From Planctomycetota bacterium (GTDB lineage: Bacteria; Planctomycetota; Phycisphaerae; Phycisphaerales; SM1A02), in contig JADFSH010000018.1 in the NCBI GenBank assembly GCA_022560875.1, positions 1 through 40,894 on the forward strand: DNA of 40,894 bases. Reading direction: 5' to 3'. Position numbers and translations under genes: made by a program. Each line of letters starts with the position of its first letter. The first letter of the stretch is position 1. This document shows positions 32,749 through 40,565 of this stretch, piece after piece. The notes below the pieces were generated by a model, which saw only the letters and a list, made by a program, of their open reading frames with translations, was not told where the DNA came from and did not search any database.

Positions 32749-34737
32749 ATGAGCAGCATTCCCTCCAACCTGGCACGTATCCCCAACACATTGGTCTCGC
32801 AGATCATACTTGGCACGCTCAACCGGACCTCACGAGATCTTCTGTACACCCAGATTCAGCTCGCCACCGGCAAGCGAGTCAATCGGCCCTCCGACGATTC
32901 CGTAGCCACGAGCATGATCACCGTCCTGGATGATGTGATCGAACGCCGCGAGCAACGAATTCGAAACTTTTCTCACGGTGAGGCGCTGCTGAATAATCTG
33001 GATGCCGCGCTGGGGGATGCCACCAATTCGGTCATCGAAGCGAGGGGGATCGCCCTGAGTCAGATAGGCTTTGGTGCCGACGCCCAGACTCGATCCAATC
33101 AGGCCAAAGTCATCGATGCGATGCTCAACGAAATGGTCTCCATCGCCAACCGGAGCTATCAGGGTATTCATTTCTTTGGTGGCAACCGGACGAATACGCC
33201 TCCGATCACGGAATTACTGGGAGGCTTCCGATACCGCGGTGAGGGCGCGGGGATTCAGACCGATTTCGGACTTTCTCGGCCCGTGGCCATCACCATGTCC
33301 GCCGATCAGGCGTTTGGCGCTCTCAGTAGTCGAGTCAGCGGCGATCGCGATCTTAATCCCTCCATGGTGCTGGATACGCGGCTTGTAGACTTGAACGGGG
33401 CACGGGGATTCGGGATCAATCTCAGCACGATCAATGTGGATGTGGGGGGGACGGACGTGACGGTGGATCTGACCAAGGCACACACGGTGCAGGATGTCAT
33501 CACGAAGCTTCAGGCAGGTATCCAGACTATCGATGCGGGCGCGACCGTGACGATAGCCGCGTCCGGCAATGCGTTTGAAATCTCCGGGACCACGTTAACC
33601 GTTACCATCAGCGACCTGACCGCCGCCGCCGCCGCGGCCGATCTTGGACTCACAGGAACCTATCCGGCGGGTGGGGGGACGGGTCAGGATGTCGACCCGA
33701 CGCTGACATTCTTATCACCGGTGTCATCACTGTCCGGGGTCACGGTGCCGATGGGGACGATTCGCCTGACCAACGCCGGTCAGACGCGGGATGTGGATCT
33801 TTCGGCAGCCACCACCATCCAGGACATCATGAACGCAGTCGAGGGCGCCGGTCTTGGCATTCGGGTTGAGATTGCCGCTTCGGGTGACCGGCTGGCCTTT
33901 GTCAATGAGCAGTCCGGAGGGGAAATGAGTATCGGAGAATTCGGGGGAGGGAGCACCGCGACCCAACTCGGGATTCGCAGTCTGACGGGAACGACCCTGC
34001 TCAAGGATTTTAATGACGGACTGGGCGTGGAAATCATCTCCGGCAGCGTGGATCCGATATCGGGCCTGCCTGACCCGGCACGGGATATTGATTTTCTCAT
34101 CACCCTCCAGAACGGCTCGACGTTCAATGTCGATTTATCCGGGGACTTGACAGTTCAGGACGTGCTGGACTCGATCAACGCCGCGGCGGGTGCAGCCGGG
34201 TTGGGAGGCACCGGACCGGGAGATACGTTCTACGCCAACCTGGTTCCCGTCGGCAACGGCCTCCAGCTTCTGGACAACTCCGCCGGTGCGGGATCTTTCA
34301 GTGTCACCGCGCTCAATGGATCGCATGCCGCGGAAAATTTGGGCATCCTGGGTACGGCCGGAGGCGCAATATTGACCGGTACGGATCGCGCAAAGGTATC
34401 GTCGGATAGTGTTTTTACGCACCTGATCGCACTTCGCGATGCGCTGGAGGCCAATGACAACAATGGCATCGAGATTGCAGCAGGCAAATTGGAAAATGAT
34501 GTTCTTCGGATTACCGGTGCCCGCGCGGATGTGGGCGTACGCAGCCGGCGAGTCGAGGATTCATCCCTTCGTGAAGAAGACTTGAGAATACAGGACATTG
34601 GATTGAGAAGCAACGTACAAGATCTTGATTACACGGAAGCGGTCATACGCTTTTCCATCCTTCAACAGCAATTGCAAGCGGGATTGATGTCCGCCAGTCA
34701 GGTGACTTCACTCAGCCTGCTTGATTTTCTGAGGTAG
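32749..34737 (+). CDS. flgL: Flagellar hook-associated protein 3 FlgL with three Flagellin_IN-like modules
   Basis: A 662-residue protein, about twice the enterobacterial FlgL (about 317). The N-terminal flagellin-like D0/D1 (about 10-150; IPNTLVSQIILGTLNRTSRDLLYTQIQLATGKRVNRPSDDS) and C-terminal D1/D0 (about 560-662; RSNVQDLDYTEAVIRFSILQQQLQAGLMSASQVTSLSLLDFLR) are intact. The extra middle part carries three similar beta modules marked by VDLTKAHTVQDVI (near 33463), VDLSAATTIQDIM (near 33793) and VDLSGDLTVQDVL (near 34129), each followed by a strand-rich stretch ending in LGI/LGL. They should project as an outer domain of the junction. The ATG has only a weak ribosome site. Confidence 0.92.
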   Translation: MSSIPSNLARIPNTLVSQIILGTLNRTSRDLLYTQIQLATGKRVNRPSDDSVATSMITVLDDVIERREQRIRNFSHGEALLNNLDAALGDATNSVIEARGIALSQIGFGADAQTRSNQAKVIDAMLNEMVSIANRSYQGIHFFGGNRTNTPPITELLGGFRYRGEGAGIQTDFGLSRPVAITMSADQAFGALSSRVSGDRDLNPSMVLDTRLVDLNGARGFGINLSTINVDVGGTDVTVDLTKAHTVQDVITKLQAGIQTIDAGATVTIAASGNAFEISGTTLTVTISDLTAAAAAADLGLTGTYPAGGGTGQDVDPTLTFLSPVSSLSGVTVPMGTIRLTNAGQTRDVDLSAATTIQDIMNAVEGAGLGIRVEIAASGDRLAFVNEQSGGEMSIGEFGGGSTATQLGIRSLTGTTLLKDFNDGLGVEIISGSVDPISGLPDPARDIDFLITLQNGSTFNVDLSGDLTVQDVLDSINAAAGAAGLGGTGPGDTFYANLVPVGNGLQLLDNSAGAGSFSVTALNGSHAAENLGILGTAGGAILTGTDRAKVSSDSVFTHLIALRDALEANDNNGIEIAAGKLENDVLRITGARADVGVRSRRVEDSSLREEDLRIQDIGLRSNVQDLDYTEAVIRFSILQQQLQAGLMSASQVTSLSLLDFLR

Positions 34738-34745
34738 CTCATAGT

Positions 34746-34778
34746 GAAGCGCAGACCTACCGGCCCGGCAAGCGCTTC
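34746..34778 (+). terminator. Inverted repeat after flgL, weak terminator or leader structure
   Basis: GAAGCGC (34746-34752) and GCGCTTC (34772-34778) form a 7-bp stem with a 19-nt loop that includes CCGGCCCGG, followed by only TTTAG. It may be a weak terminator after flgL, or part of the fliW leader. Confidence 0.35.
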
Positions 34779-34798
34779 TTTAGACAGAAGACCCAATC

Positions 34799-34816
34799 GC
34801 TCTTGGAGTTGAGAGC
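34799..34816 (+). promoter_or_regulatory. GGA-loop hairpin in the fliW leader, possible CsrA site
   Basis: GCTCT (34799-34803) pairs with AGAGC (34812-34816), and a T-G pair closes a six-base loop GGAGTT. A second GGA pair (ATGGA at 34841-34845 and TTGGAG at 34846-34851) lies next to the fliW start. Two such sites, one over the ribosome site, is the layout of known CsrA targets. Confidence 0.45.
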
Positions 34817-34858
34817 AAACTCGTCATAGACGGCAGGCCGATGGATTGGAGCGTTCTC

Positions 34859-35311
34859 ATGAACGTGCAAACGACCCGGTTTGGAACCGTGGATATCGAC
34901 AGGAATCGGATCATCACTTTCGAGGCGGGCTTGCTCGGATTTTCAAGTCAACGAAAATTCGTACTGCTTCAGCCTGATGATGACGGCGTGTTCTATTGGC
35001 TTCAAGCAATTGAAGCCCAGGAACTGGCGTTCGTGGTGACGGATCCGAGTCTGTGGGTTCCCGAGTATGAAGCGACCATACGTCGCGATCAGATGAAAGA
35101 GGTCGAACTGGCCTCCCTGGAAGATGCCCAGATTCTGGTCATTGTCAACAAGTATGACCAGACGCTGACCGGCAATCTGCAGGGTCCCATCGTGATCAAC
35201 CTCAAGAACTACCAGGGTATTCAGCTTGTCCTGGCGGACAAGAGGTGGACGACGCGGCATGAAATTGTGCAACTCAAGGAAACCGCGCAGTCTCAGGCTG
35301 CCACTGCATGA
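34859..35311 (+). CDS. fliW: Flagellar assembly factor FliW
   Basis: A 150-residue cytoplasmic protein, normal in length. It has the FliW landmarks VQTTRFGTVDIDRNRIITFEAGLLGFSSQRKFVLL, FYWLQAIEAQELAFVVTDPSLW, and ANLQGPIVINLKNYQGIQLVL (read here as GNLQGPIVINLKNYQGIQLVL). FliW binds either flagellin or CsrA. When free it blocks CsrA, so flagellin translation matches export. Start at ATG 34859 is chosen because GGAG lies 7 nt upstream; an ATG at 34841 would add six residues but has no ribosome site. csrA follows after 156 nt, as in many genomes. Confidence 0.96.
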   Translation: MNVQTTRFGTVDIDRNRIITFEAGLLGFSSQRKFVLLQPDDDGVFYWLQAIEAQELAFVVTDPSLWVPEYEATIRRDQMKEVELASLEDAQILVIVNKYDQTLTGNLQGPIVINLKNYQGIQLVLADKRWTTRHEIVQLKETAQSQAATA

Positions 35312-35385
35312 TTTCGTGTTGTCAGATACGTTCGTGTCGCCGGTTACGGGTCTAAGTACCCCGAATCAGCGGCGAAAGGCAGACG

Positions 35386-35407
35386 GTCAGGGCATGGAAG
35401 CCCTGGC
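35386..35407 (+). promoter_or_regulatory. GGA-hexaloop hairpin in the csrA leader, possible autoregulatory CsrA site
   Basis: CAGGGC (35388-35393) pairs with GCCCTG (35400-35405), leaving the hexaloop ATGGAA; a T-G and a G-C pair extend the stem to 8 bp. ANGGA in a hexaloop is the preferred CsrA site. A second AAGGA overlaps the csrA ribosome site (35455-35459). A further stem CACAC/GTGTG (35423-35427/35433-35437) lies between them. Confidence 0.55.
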
Positions 35408-35467
35408 ACGAATGGCCATCGACACACGAGTCGTGTGCGGTTGCCTTGTCGAGGAAGGAGCCGTCGG

Positions 35468-35776
35468 ATGTTGGTGCTCTCACGTCAGCGAGATGAAACA
35501 ATAATGATCGGCGACGATATCGAACTGACCATTGTTGACATCCGGGGGGACAAGGTTCGTATTGGTATTAAGGCGCCGACACGGATTGCCGTTCATCGAA
35601 AAGAAGTGTACGAAGCCATCAGGCAGGAAAATGAAAAGGCCGCCCGTCTTTCGAAATGCGAGATCACGGCGGTGACGACTTCGCTCAGTGCCCCCGGCAA
35701 GAAAACGTCTGAAATTCCCGCGGCAGCCAGGCTTAACGCTCAACAAATCACTTCGGATCGAAAGGAAAGTGCCTGA
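35468..35776 (+). CDS. csrA: Carbon storage regulator CsrA with C-terminal extension
   Basis: A 102-residue RNA-binding dimer that represses translation by binding GGA motifs. The core (1-60) is typical: [59 protein letters not shown], with the RNA-contacting Leu4 and Arg44 in place. About 40 extra residues, rich in Thr/Ser/Ala/Lys, follow; CsrA is usually 60-75 residues long. Start at ATG 35468 has AAGGAG with 8-nt spacing; the in-frame ATG at 35435 would add 11 residues unlike any CsrA N-terminus. The lack of CsrB-like RNA in view, and fliW beside it, point to FliW control. Confidence 0.95.
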   Translation: MLVLSRQRDETIMIGDDIELTIVDIRGDKVRIGIKAPTRIAVHRKEVYEAIRQENEKAARLSKCEITAVTTSLSAPGKKTSEIPAAARLNAQQITSDRKESA

Positions 35777-35826
35777 CGGTACAGGAAAATTAATCTCGCC
35801 GGCATCGTCAGCCGGTTCAGGATGCA

Positions 35827-35844
35827 CCGACGAAGGAACGTCGG
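35827..35844 (+). promoter_or_regulatory. GGA-hexaloop hairpin in the first flagellin leader, strong CsrA site candidate
   Basis: CCGACG (35827-35832) pairs perfectly with CGTCGG (35839-35844), leaving the hexaloop AAGGAA. A second site AAGGAGGA (35872-35879) is the flagellin ribosome site 5 nt before ATG, about 38 nt downstream. In Bacillus the flagellin gene hag has the same two-site leader, and CsrA bound to both blocks ribosomes. Confidence 0.65.
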
Positions 35845-35884
35845 AAAACAACACATTATCCAGCCTCAATCAAGGAGGATTGTC

Positions 35885-37378
35885 ATGGCTCGGATCAACA
35901 CCAACGTATCCTCTCTCCTCGCGCAACACAATCTCAGGAGAACGGAGGACGACCTCAGAACCCGTCTTCAACGTCTCTCAACCGGTCTCCGGATCAATCG
36001 CGGTGCCGATGATCCAGCGGGGCTCATCGTTTCCGAAAGATTGCGGAGCGAGATACGGGGACTCGGCCAGGCGATTGACAATTCCGAACGCGCCAGTTCG
36101 GTGATCGCCACCATTGAAGGGTATCTCGCCGAGGTCAATGACCTGCTCAATTCGATCAAGGGGCTGGTCATTTCATCCGCGAATACCGGTGGAATCAGTC
36201 GCCAGGAAATCGAGGCGAATCAGCTTCAGGTGGACAGTGCCATCGATTCGATCACCAGGATTTCCAACACCGCGAGTTTCGCCGGACTGCAACTGCTCGA
36301 CGGATCGTTGTCATATCTCACGTCAGGTGTCAATGCGAGCCAAATCTCCACTGTCGATGTCTTTGGCACGAAGTTCGGAAACAACAGCACGGTTCAGGTT
36401 TCCGTGGAAGTCATCGCCTCGGCCCAGACTGCCACCCTCTTCCTCTCCGGCGTAACCACCGGGGGCACTCCCGCCCAGGGTATCCTTCTCAGCAGTGTGA
36501 CCGTCGAGATTGCGGGGGCCAAAGGTGTACAGACACTCGCTTTCGTTTCAGGCACTACCTTCACAAACGTCATGAATGCCATCAACACGCTCAAGGATTC
36601 CACCGGGATCAGCGCATATCTTGTGAATACCGCTGCGTCCGCAGACGGTCTTATTCTGAACTCCACGAGTTTTGGTTCCGATCCCTTTGTCTCAGTCCGG
36701 AAAATCGGCACCGGCGGGGCCTTTTTCCAGACTCATGCCGCCAAAGGCTCGACCCCGACGACGGAGCGTGACAACGGTCAGGATGTCAAGGCCATTATTA
36801 ATGGAACGCTGGCATCGGGAACGGGTTTGATGACAAAACTCAACACTCCCTCGTTGAGCCTGGAAATGGTATTGGATTCGAGTTTCGCCACCACGATCAC
36901 GGGAACGTCCTCAATATTCAACATTACCGGCGGGGGTGCGAATTTCCAACTCGGACCCACCGTGAACTCAACGCAACAGGTCAGTTTCGGTGTGCGGTCC
37001 ATTGCCGCCAGTCGCATCGGGTCCACGCTGGTAAACGGTACGCTGTTCCAGCTTAATTCCCTGAAGACAGGAGGGGCCAACTCGCTGGTGGGCGGTAAGG
37101 CCGACAGTGCTTCGCTGATTCTCGAGAGCGCGATCACGGATATTTCAGTGTTGCGTGGTCGTCTCGGTGCCTTCGAGCGAAATACCGTCCAGACCAACAT
37201 CCGATCCCTTCAGGTTGGGCTTGAAAACATCACCGCCGCCGAATCGAAGATCCGTGATGCCGATTTTGCCCTGGAAACAGCTCTGCTTACCCGGGCTCAG
37301 ATCCTCTCTCAGGCAGGAACTTCAGTGCTGGCGATTGCAAATGTCTCATCACAGAATATCCTCGCCCTGTTGGGATAA
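35885..37378 (+). CDS. fliC: Flagellin (first copy)
   Basis: A 497-residue filament protein. The N-terminal D0/D1 (about 1-140; MARINTNVSSLLAQHNL...LSTGLRINRGADDPAGLIVSERLRSEIRGLGQAI) and C-terminal D1/D0 (about 415-497; RGRLGAFERNTVQTNIRSL...ADFALETALLTRAQILSQAGTSVLAIANVSSQNILALLG) are classical. The central domain carries Flagellin_IN-like beta modules (VEIAGAKGVQTLAFVSGTTFTNVMNAINTLKDSTGISAYLV), as in planctomycete and cyanobacterial-size flagellins. Start at ATG 35885 follows AAGGAGGA; the frame is open to 35822 but those residues do not fit a flagellin. It is followed by a terminator at 37429. Confidence 0.96.
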   Translation: MARINTNVSSLLAQHNLRRTEDDLRTRLQRLSTGLRINRGADDPAGLIVSERLRSEIRGLGQAIDNSERASSVIATIEGYLAEVNDLLNSIKGLVISSANTGGISRQEIEANQLQVDSAIDSITRISNTASFAGLQLLDGSLSYLTSGVNASQISTVDVFGTKFGNNSTVQVSVEVIASAQTATLFLSGVTTGGTPAQGILLSSVTVEIAGAKGVQTLAFVSGTTFTNVMNAINTLKDSTGISAYLVNTAASADGLILNSTSFGSDPFVSVRKIGTGGAFFQTHAAKGSTPTTERDNGQDVKAIINGTLASGTGLMTKLNTPSLSLEMVLDSSFATTITGTSSIFNITGGGANFQLGPTVNSTQQVSFGVRSIAASRIGSTLVNGTLFQLNSLKTGGANSLVGGKADSASLILESAITDISVLRGRLGAFERNTVQTNIRSLQVGLENITAAESKIRDADFALETALLTRAQILSQAGTSVLAIANVSSQNILALLG

Positions 37379-37383
37379 TCCCC

Positions 37384-37399
37384 GGGCTTGATCGTTGCA
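37384..37399 (+). promoter_or_regulatory. Sigma-54-like element just after the first flagellin
   Basis: GGGCTTG-ATCG-TTGCA has GG (37385-37386) and GC (37397-37398) 10 nt apart, with the TTGCA box. It is less perfect than the flgI promoter at the first base and at ACG. Transcription from near 37411 would meet the terminator at 37429 at once, so it could make a very short RNA or be regulated by readthrough, or be a chance match. Confidence 0.4.
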
Positions 37400-37428
37400 T
37401 TCCGATAACATCTGCCTATTTTCTACAG

Positions 37429-37455
37429 CCCGCTGACATCCAGCGGGTCTTTTTC
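37429..37455 (+). terminator. Intrinsic terminator after the first flagellin
   Basis: The 7-bp stem CCCGCTG (37429-37435) / CAGCGGG (37441-37447) with loop ACATC is followed by TCTTTTT. Confidence 0.88.
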
Positions 37456-37789
37456 GTATTGACGCTTTTATCATCCGGTGAGGCGCACAAGGGTAGGTAT
37501 TTCAAAAGTCAAGAAATGATCTCACTTTTTCAACACAACTGAAGTGGCCGGTATCCCCAACCGATACTCAAGTTGCAGCTTTGGCTACCTCGAACCCCAA
37601 GGGAGCCAAGATCGCACATTCATCCCGGAGTGGGAGAAAGAATGAGCGAGCTGGTTTAAGGGGTGAACTCCTTTGACGGAGCAGATTTGAGGCCGCGTAT
37701 GCGGCACCATGGAAAAGGAAGACCTCACGCTAGTGTCGTAACGGATTGCAATGCCACGATCGTGGTGAAAGGTGTTCACGGAGGCCACA

Positions 37790-39271
37790 ATGACTCGTAT
37801 CAACACAAATGTCTCGTCGCTACTGGCACAAAGAGTGCTGGCAGCCCAGAACAGGGGCTTGGTGACCAGTCTTGAACGGCTGAGCACCGGTCTGCGAATC
37901 AACCGAGGCTCCGATGATCCGGCCGGCCTGATCGCCAGCGAATCGCTGCGATCGGAAATAGCTTCGATCTCCGCAGCCATCGGAAACGCCCAACGTGCGG
38001 AACAGGTAATCAACGTTGCGGAAGGCGGCCTGCAGGAAATCAACAACCTGCTGGTCGAGCTTCAGTCGTTGATCGCCAGTAGCGCCAATGAAGCGGGTGT
38101 ATCTAAAGCTGAGAAAGAAGCGAATCAGGTCCAGGTGGACTCGATTCTCCAGACCATTGACAGAGTCGCAAACGCGACCAGCTTCAATGGCACCAAGCTT
38201 CTCAACGGCAGCTTCGACTACACCACGACGGCACTGCCCGCGACCCTCAAGTCCGTACAGATCGACGGCGCCCGCCTGAGCGATGCCGCCGGTGCGACCA
38301 TCGCCGTCAATATCGATGTACTGACCTCGGCTCAGAACGCCGCGGTTTACCTGTCCACTACCGGTACGCTGGAGAATGGCGGCAACGGTTCGATCACCTT
38401 CGAGATCACGGGGGTGGATGGCGTACAGCAGTTTACCTTCGCTTCCGGTACCACACAGGCCAATATTGTCAGTGCCATCAACACCTTCAAGGATGCTCTT
38501 GGCGTCTCTGCAAGTATTGGTACGGTGGATACGGATCGAGTGGTCATCAATTCCCTGGGCTATGGCACCGCTAAGTTCGTCCGGGCGAAAATCCTGGAAG
38601 GGACCTCCGACGCAATCATACGAAACGAGGCCTCGACGGGGATCACGGGGGAATCCGGGTTTACCGACTTTAAAGACACGGGTCGGGACGCCATAGTCCT
38701 GATCAACGGCAACCAGGCCACTACGGACGGCCTTTCTGCCAGAGTCGCGACCGACGGATTTGACGTGACCATCAACCTCGATGGTACCGGCGCCGTCAAT
38801 ACCACGAACGGCAATGCCAAGTTCACCATCACCGGCGGGGGTGCGGACTTCAGCCTGTCTCCCAAGGTCAATCTCGCCGGCAAGGTCTCGATCGGCATCT
38901 CGACCGTGACCACGGGCAACCTCGGGAACGTCGACGATGGTTTCCTGAGCAAGCTCAAGGCGGGTGGAGCGGCCAATGTCATCAATGGCGACCTGACCAA
39001 GGGCCAGAAGATCGTGGATGCTGCGATCAACCAGCTTTCCAAGCTTCGTGGTCGTCTCGGTGCGTTCCAGAAGAACGTCATCGGTGCCACGATCCGGAGC
39101 CTCGGAGTCACCCTTGAGAACACCGCCTCTGCGCAATCCTTCATCCGCGACACGGACTTCGCAGCCGAGACCGCGATTCTCACCCGTCAGCAGATTCTCG
39201 CCCAGGCCGCGACTCAAGCGCTGGCAATTGCAAATGCCCAGCCTCAAGCGGTCCTCTCCCTCCTGGGGTAA
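37790..39271 (+). CDS. fliC: Flagellin (second copy)
   Basis: A 493-residue paralogue of the upstream flagellin. The N-terminus is MTRINTNVSSLLAQRVLAAQNRGLVTSLERLSTGLRINRGSDDPAGLIASESLRSEI and the C-terminus RGRLGAFQKNVIGATIRSLGVTLENTASAQSFIRDTDFAAETAILTRQQILAQAATQALAIANAQPQAVLSLLG, with variable beta modules in the middle (FEITGVDGVQQFTFASGTTQANIVSAINTFKDALGVSASI). Start at ATG 37790 has GGAGG 5 nt upstream. Two flagellins that differ in the middle allow a composite filament or switching of subunits. Its own promoter region and terminator show that it is transcribed separately. A 475-codon frame on the opposite strand (37820-39247) is a codon-bias artefact. Confidence 0.96.
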   Translation: MTRINTNVSSLLAQRVLAAQNRGLVTSLERLSTGLRINRGSDDPAGLIASESLRSEIASISAAIGNAQRAEQVINVAEGGLQEINNLLVELQSLIASSANEAGVSKAEKEANQVQVDSILQTIDRVANATSFNGTKLLNGSFDYTTTALPATLKSVQIDGARLSDAAGATIAVNIDVLTSAQNAAVYLSTTGTLENGGNGSITFEITGVDGVQQFTFASGTTQANIVSAINTFKDALGVSASIGTVDTDRVVINSLGYGTAKFVRAKILEGTSDAIIRNEASTGITGESGFTDFKDTGRDAIVLINGNQATTDGLSARVATDGFDVTINLDGTGAVNTTNGNAKFTITGGGADFSLSPKVNLAGKVSIGISTVTTGNLGNVDDGFLSKLKAGGAANVINGDLTKGQKIVDAAINQLSKLRGRLGAFQKNVIGATIRSLGVTLENTASAQSFIRDTDFAAETAILTRQQILAQAATQALAIANAQPQAVLSLLG

Positions 39272-39303
39272 GATCCTCCAAGTACGTGAACACGACGCAA
39301 TCC

Positions 39304-39334
39304 AGCGGCGGCCGAAAGACCGCCGCTTTTTTTA
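39304..39334 (+). terminator. Intrinsic terminator after the second flagellin
   Basis: The stem AGCGGCGG (39304-39311) / CCGCCGCT (39320-39327) has an 8-nt loop and ends in a run of seven T (39327-39333). Confidence 0.92.
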
Positions 39335-39353
39335 TTTGATCTGATTTCACCGC

Positions 39354-39379
39354 TGAATGCTTTTTGAAACGGCCGATAG
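39354..39379 (+). promoter_or_regulatory. Sigma-28-like promoter candidate before the GT9-like gene
   Basis: GCCGATAG (39372-39379) matches the FliA -10 element GCCGATAA at 7 of 8 positions. TGAA (39354-39357) stands 14 nt upstream where TAAA is expected at 15. The -10 lies in an inverted repeat (CCGATA/TATCGG, 39373-39389). It would put the glycosyltransferase into the late flagellar class. Confidence 0.35.
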
Positions 39380-39434
39380 AGATTATCGGATCTGTCCCTG
39401 AGTCATTGATTGCCCGTTTGCAGGTGACCGTCTT

Positions 39435-40565
39435 ATGAAAGCAGTGGTTACCCATTCTGATCTGGATGTCCCGGTGGAGCATGGTCGTAGCGCCATTCAC
39501 CTTGCCGCAGGTATCGAGTATGTCATGCACGACGTGGAGGTCGAATCCGGTCTTCGCGCCGATGTATTTGCCAGCGTGCGAAAGCTCCCACGGCGACCCA
39601 GACAGTTTGATTCTGCCCAACCCATGAACGGCAAGCTGATCGCGCCTTTTATCGGAGGACTCGGGGATGCGATCTCGATGTTGCCGATCCTGGCGGCCAT
39701 CAGAGCTAATTTTCCCGGAATCGAGATAGTGATCGCAACCACTCCTGGCCCCGCGGAGATTTTCGCTCTTTCACCGCTCATTCGAGAGGTGAAGCCATAT
39801 CCATTGAATAGAAAAGCGTGGAGTACATATGACTGGTATGTCTCGATGGAGGCGGTTCATGAGACCGCTCAGAAGCCCGGACGTGCCCTCCCTGAAGTCT
39901 TCGCCGGTTCCATAGGCTTGGAGTTGCCCGAGACCCAAATGAAGCCGGAGTGGCTGAAAACTGCCGATGAGAAGCATTCTGATCCTGTGAATGGCTCGAA
40001 AGCCCGAATCGGAATAGCCGTGGGGGAGGGTGATTCACTGCGCACTTATCCTCGGACGTACCTGATCCAGCTTATTGAACGACTCTCCGAGCAGCGTATC
40101 ACCAGTGTCTTGCTGGGGATCGCTGATCCGTCGCTGACGGTCAATCTTCCGAGTGCATCCGTGATCGATTTGCGTTCAAAAACGCCAACGTTTGCCTCAC
40201 TGGTCACAACATTGAAATCTCTGGATGTCATTATCGCGCATGATTCCTTCATCATGCATCTGGCTGGTCTGCTGGGCCGGCCCACGATTGGTCTCTTCGC
40301 CCCGACGAGCCGGGAGCACGCATCTCCCTATCCGAGTATCCGGCCTCTGATGAGCGATATCTCGTGTGCTCCGTGCCACGCCTCATCCGGAACCTGCCCG
40401 AAGGGATTTCCCCGTTGCATTGCCTGGGATCGGGAAATTCTCATGCCGCCCGCCATCATGGAAGCCGTCCTGAAGGCAATGAGCATGAAATCAGTTCGGG
40501 TCGAGACGAAGCCGGAGTCTCAAGCGGTGGCTTCGACCGGGGATGTCACCTTTTCCGCCAGTTGA
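39435..40565 (+). CDS. GT9 (heptosyltransferase-like) glycosyltransferase
   Basis: A 376-residue cytoplasmic GT-B enzyme. The first Rossmann domain starts near residue 66 (KLIAPFIGGLGDAISMLPILAAIRANFPGIEIVIATTPG). The nucleotide-sugar domain holds KARIGIAVGEG and the GT9 signature IAHDSFIMHLAGLLGRPTIGLFAPTSREHASPY. The closing CAPC...GTCPKGFPRC cysteine cluster is common in the family. The first 60 residues are an unusual extension. The usual GT9 enzymes add heptose to LPS core. Directly after two flagellin genes, flagellin or surface glycan modification is just as likely. Its 3' end overlaps the convergent GT4-like gene by 46 nt. Confidence 0.85.
   Translation: MKAVVTHSDLDVPVEHGRSAIHLAAGIEYVMHDVEVESGLRADVFASVRKLPRRPRQFDSAQPMNGKLIAPFIGGLGDAISMLPILAAIRANFPGIEIVIATTPGPAEIFALSPLIREVKPYPLNRKAWSTYDWYVSMEAVHETAQKPGRALPEVFAGSIGLELPETQMKPEWLKTADEKHSDPVNGSKARIGIAVGEGDSLRTYPRTYLIQLIERLSEQRITSVLLGIADPSLTVNLPSASVIDLRSKTPTFASLVTTLKSLDVIIAHDSFIMHLAGLLGRPTIGLFAPTSREHASPYPSIRPLMSDISCAPCHASSGTCPKGFPRCIAWDREILMPPAIMEAVLKAMSMKSVRVETKPESQAVASTGDVTFSAS

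Larger units (their letters stand above)
37379..37789 (+). other. 411-nt intergenic region between the two flagellin genes, structured leader
   Basis: No gene was found. The region holds a sigma-54-like element (37384-37399), the terminator (37429-37455), a doubtful sigma-28-like element (TGAAGTGG at 37540-37547, 12 nt, ACCGATAC at 37560-37567), and several short hairpins: CTCC/GGAG (37668-37671/37678-37681), GCCGC/GCGGC (37692-37696/37701-37705), the palindrome CCACGATCGTGG (37754-37765), and GTGAA/TTCAC (37765-37769/37775-37779). ANGGA motifs occur at 37676, 37709, 37715 and 37741 and, over the ribosome site, at 37778. The leader of the second flagellin is thus long and folded, and could bind CsrA. 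Confidence 0.5.

Noticed and set aside
37642-37659. A five-codon frame (MSELV) with GGGAG upstream in the second flagellin leader
   Set aside because: It is too short to distinguish from chance, and no attenuation structure tied to it was seen.
37754-37765. Perfect 12-bp palindrome CCACGATCGTGG as a protein-binding site
   Set aside because: A single copy of a short GC-rich palindrome is not strong evidence; it is mentioned only as part of the leader.
37820-39247. A 475-codon open frame on the minus strand across the second flagellin
   Set aside because: It is fully antisense to an unmistakable flagellin, shows no domain or hydrophobic pattern and no ribosome site; it results from codon bias.
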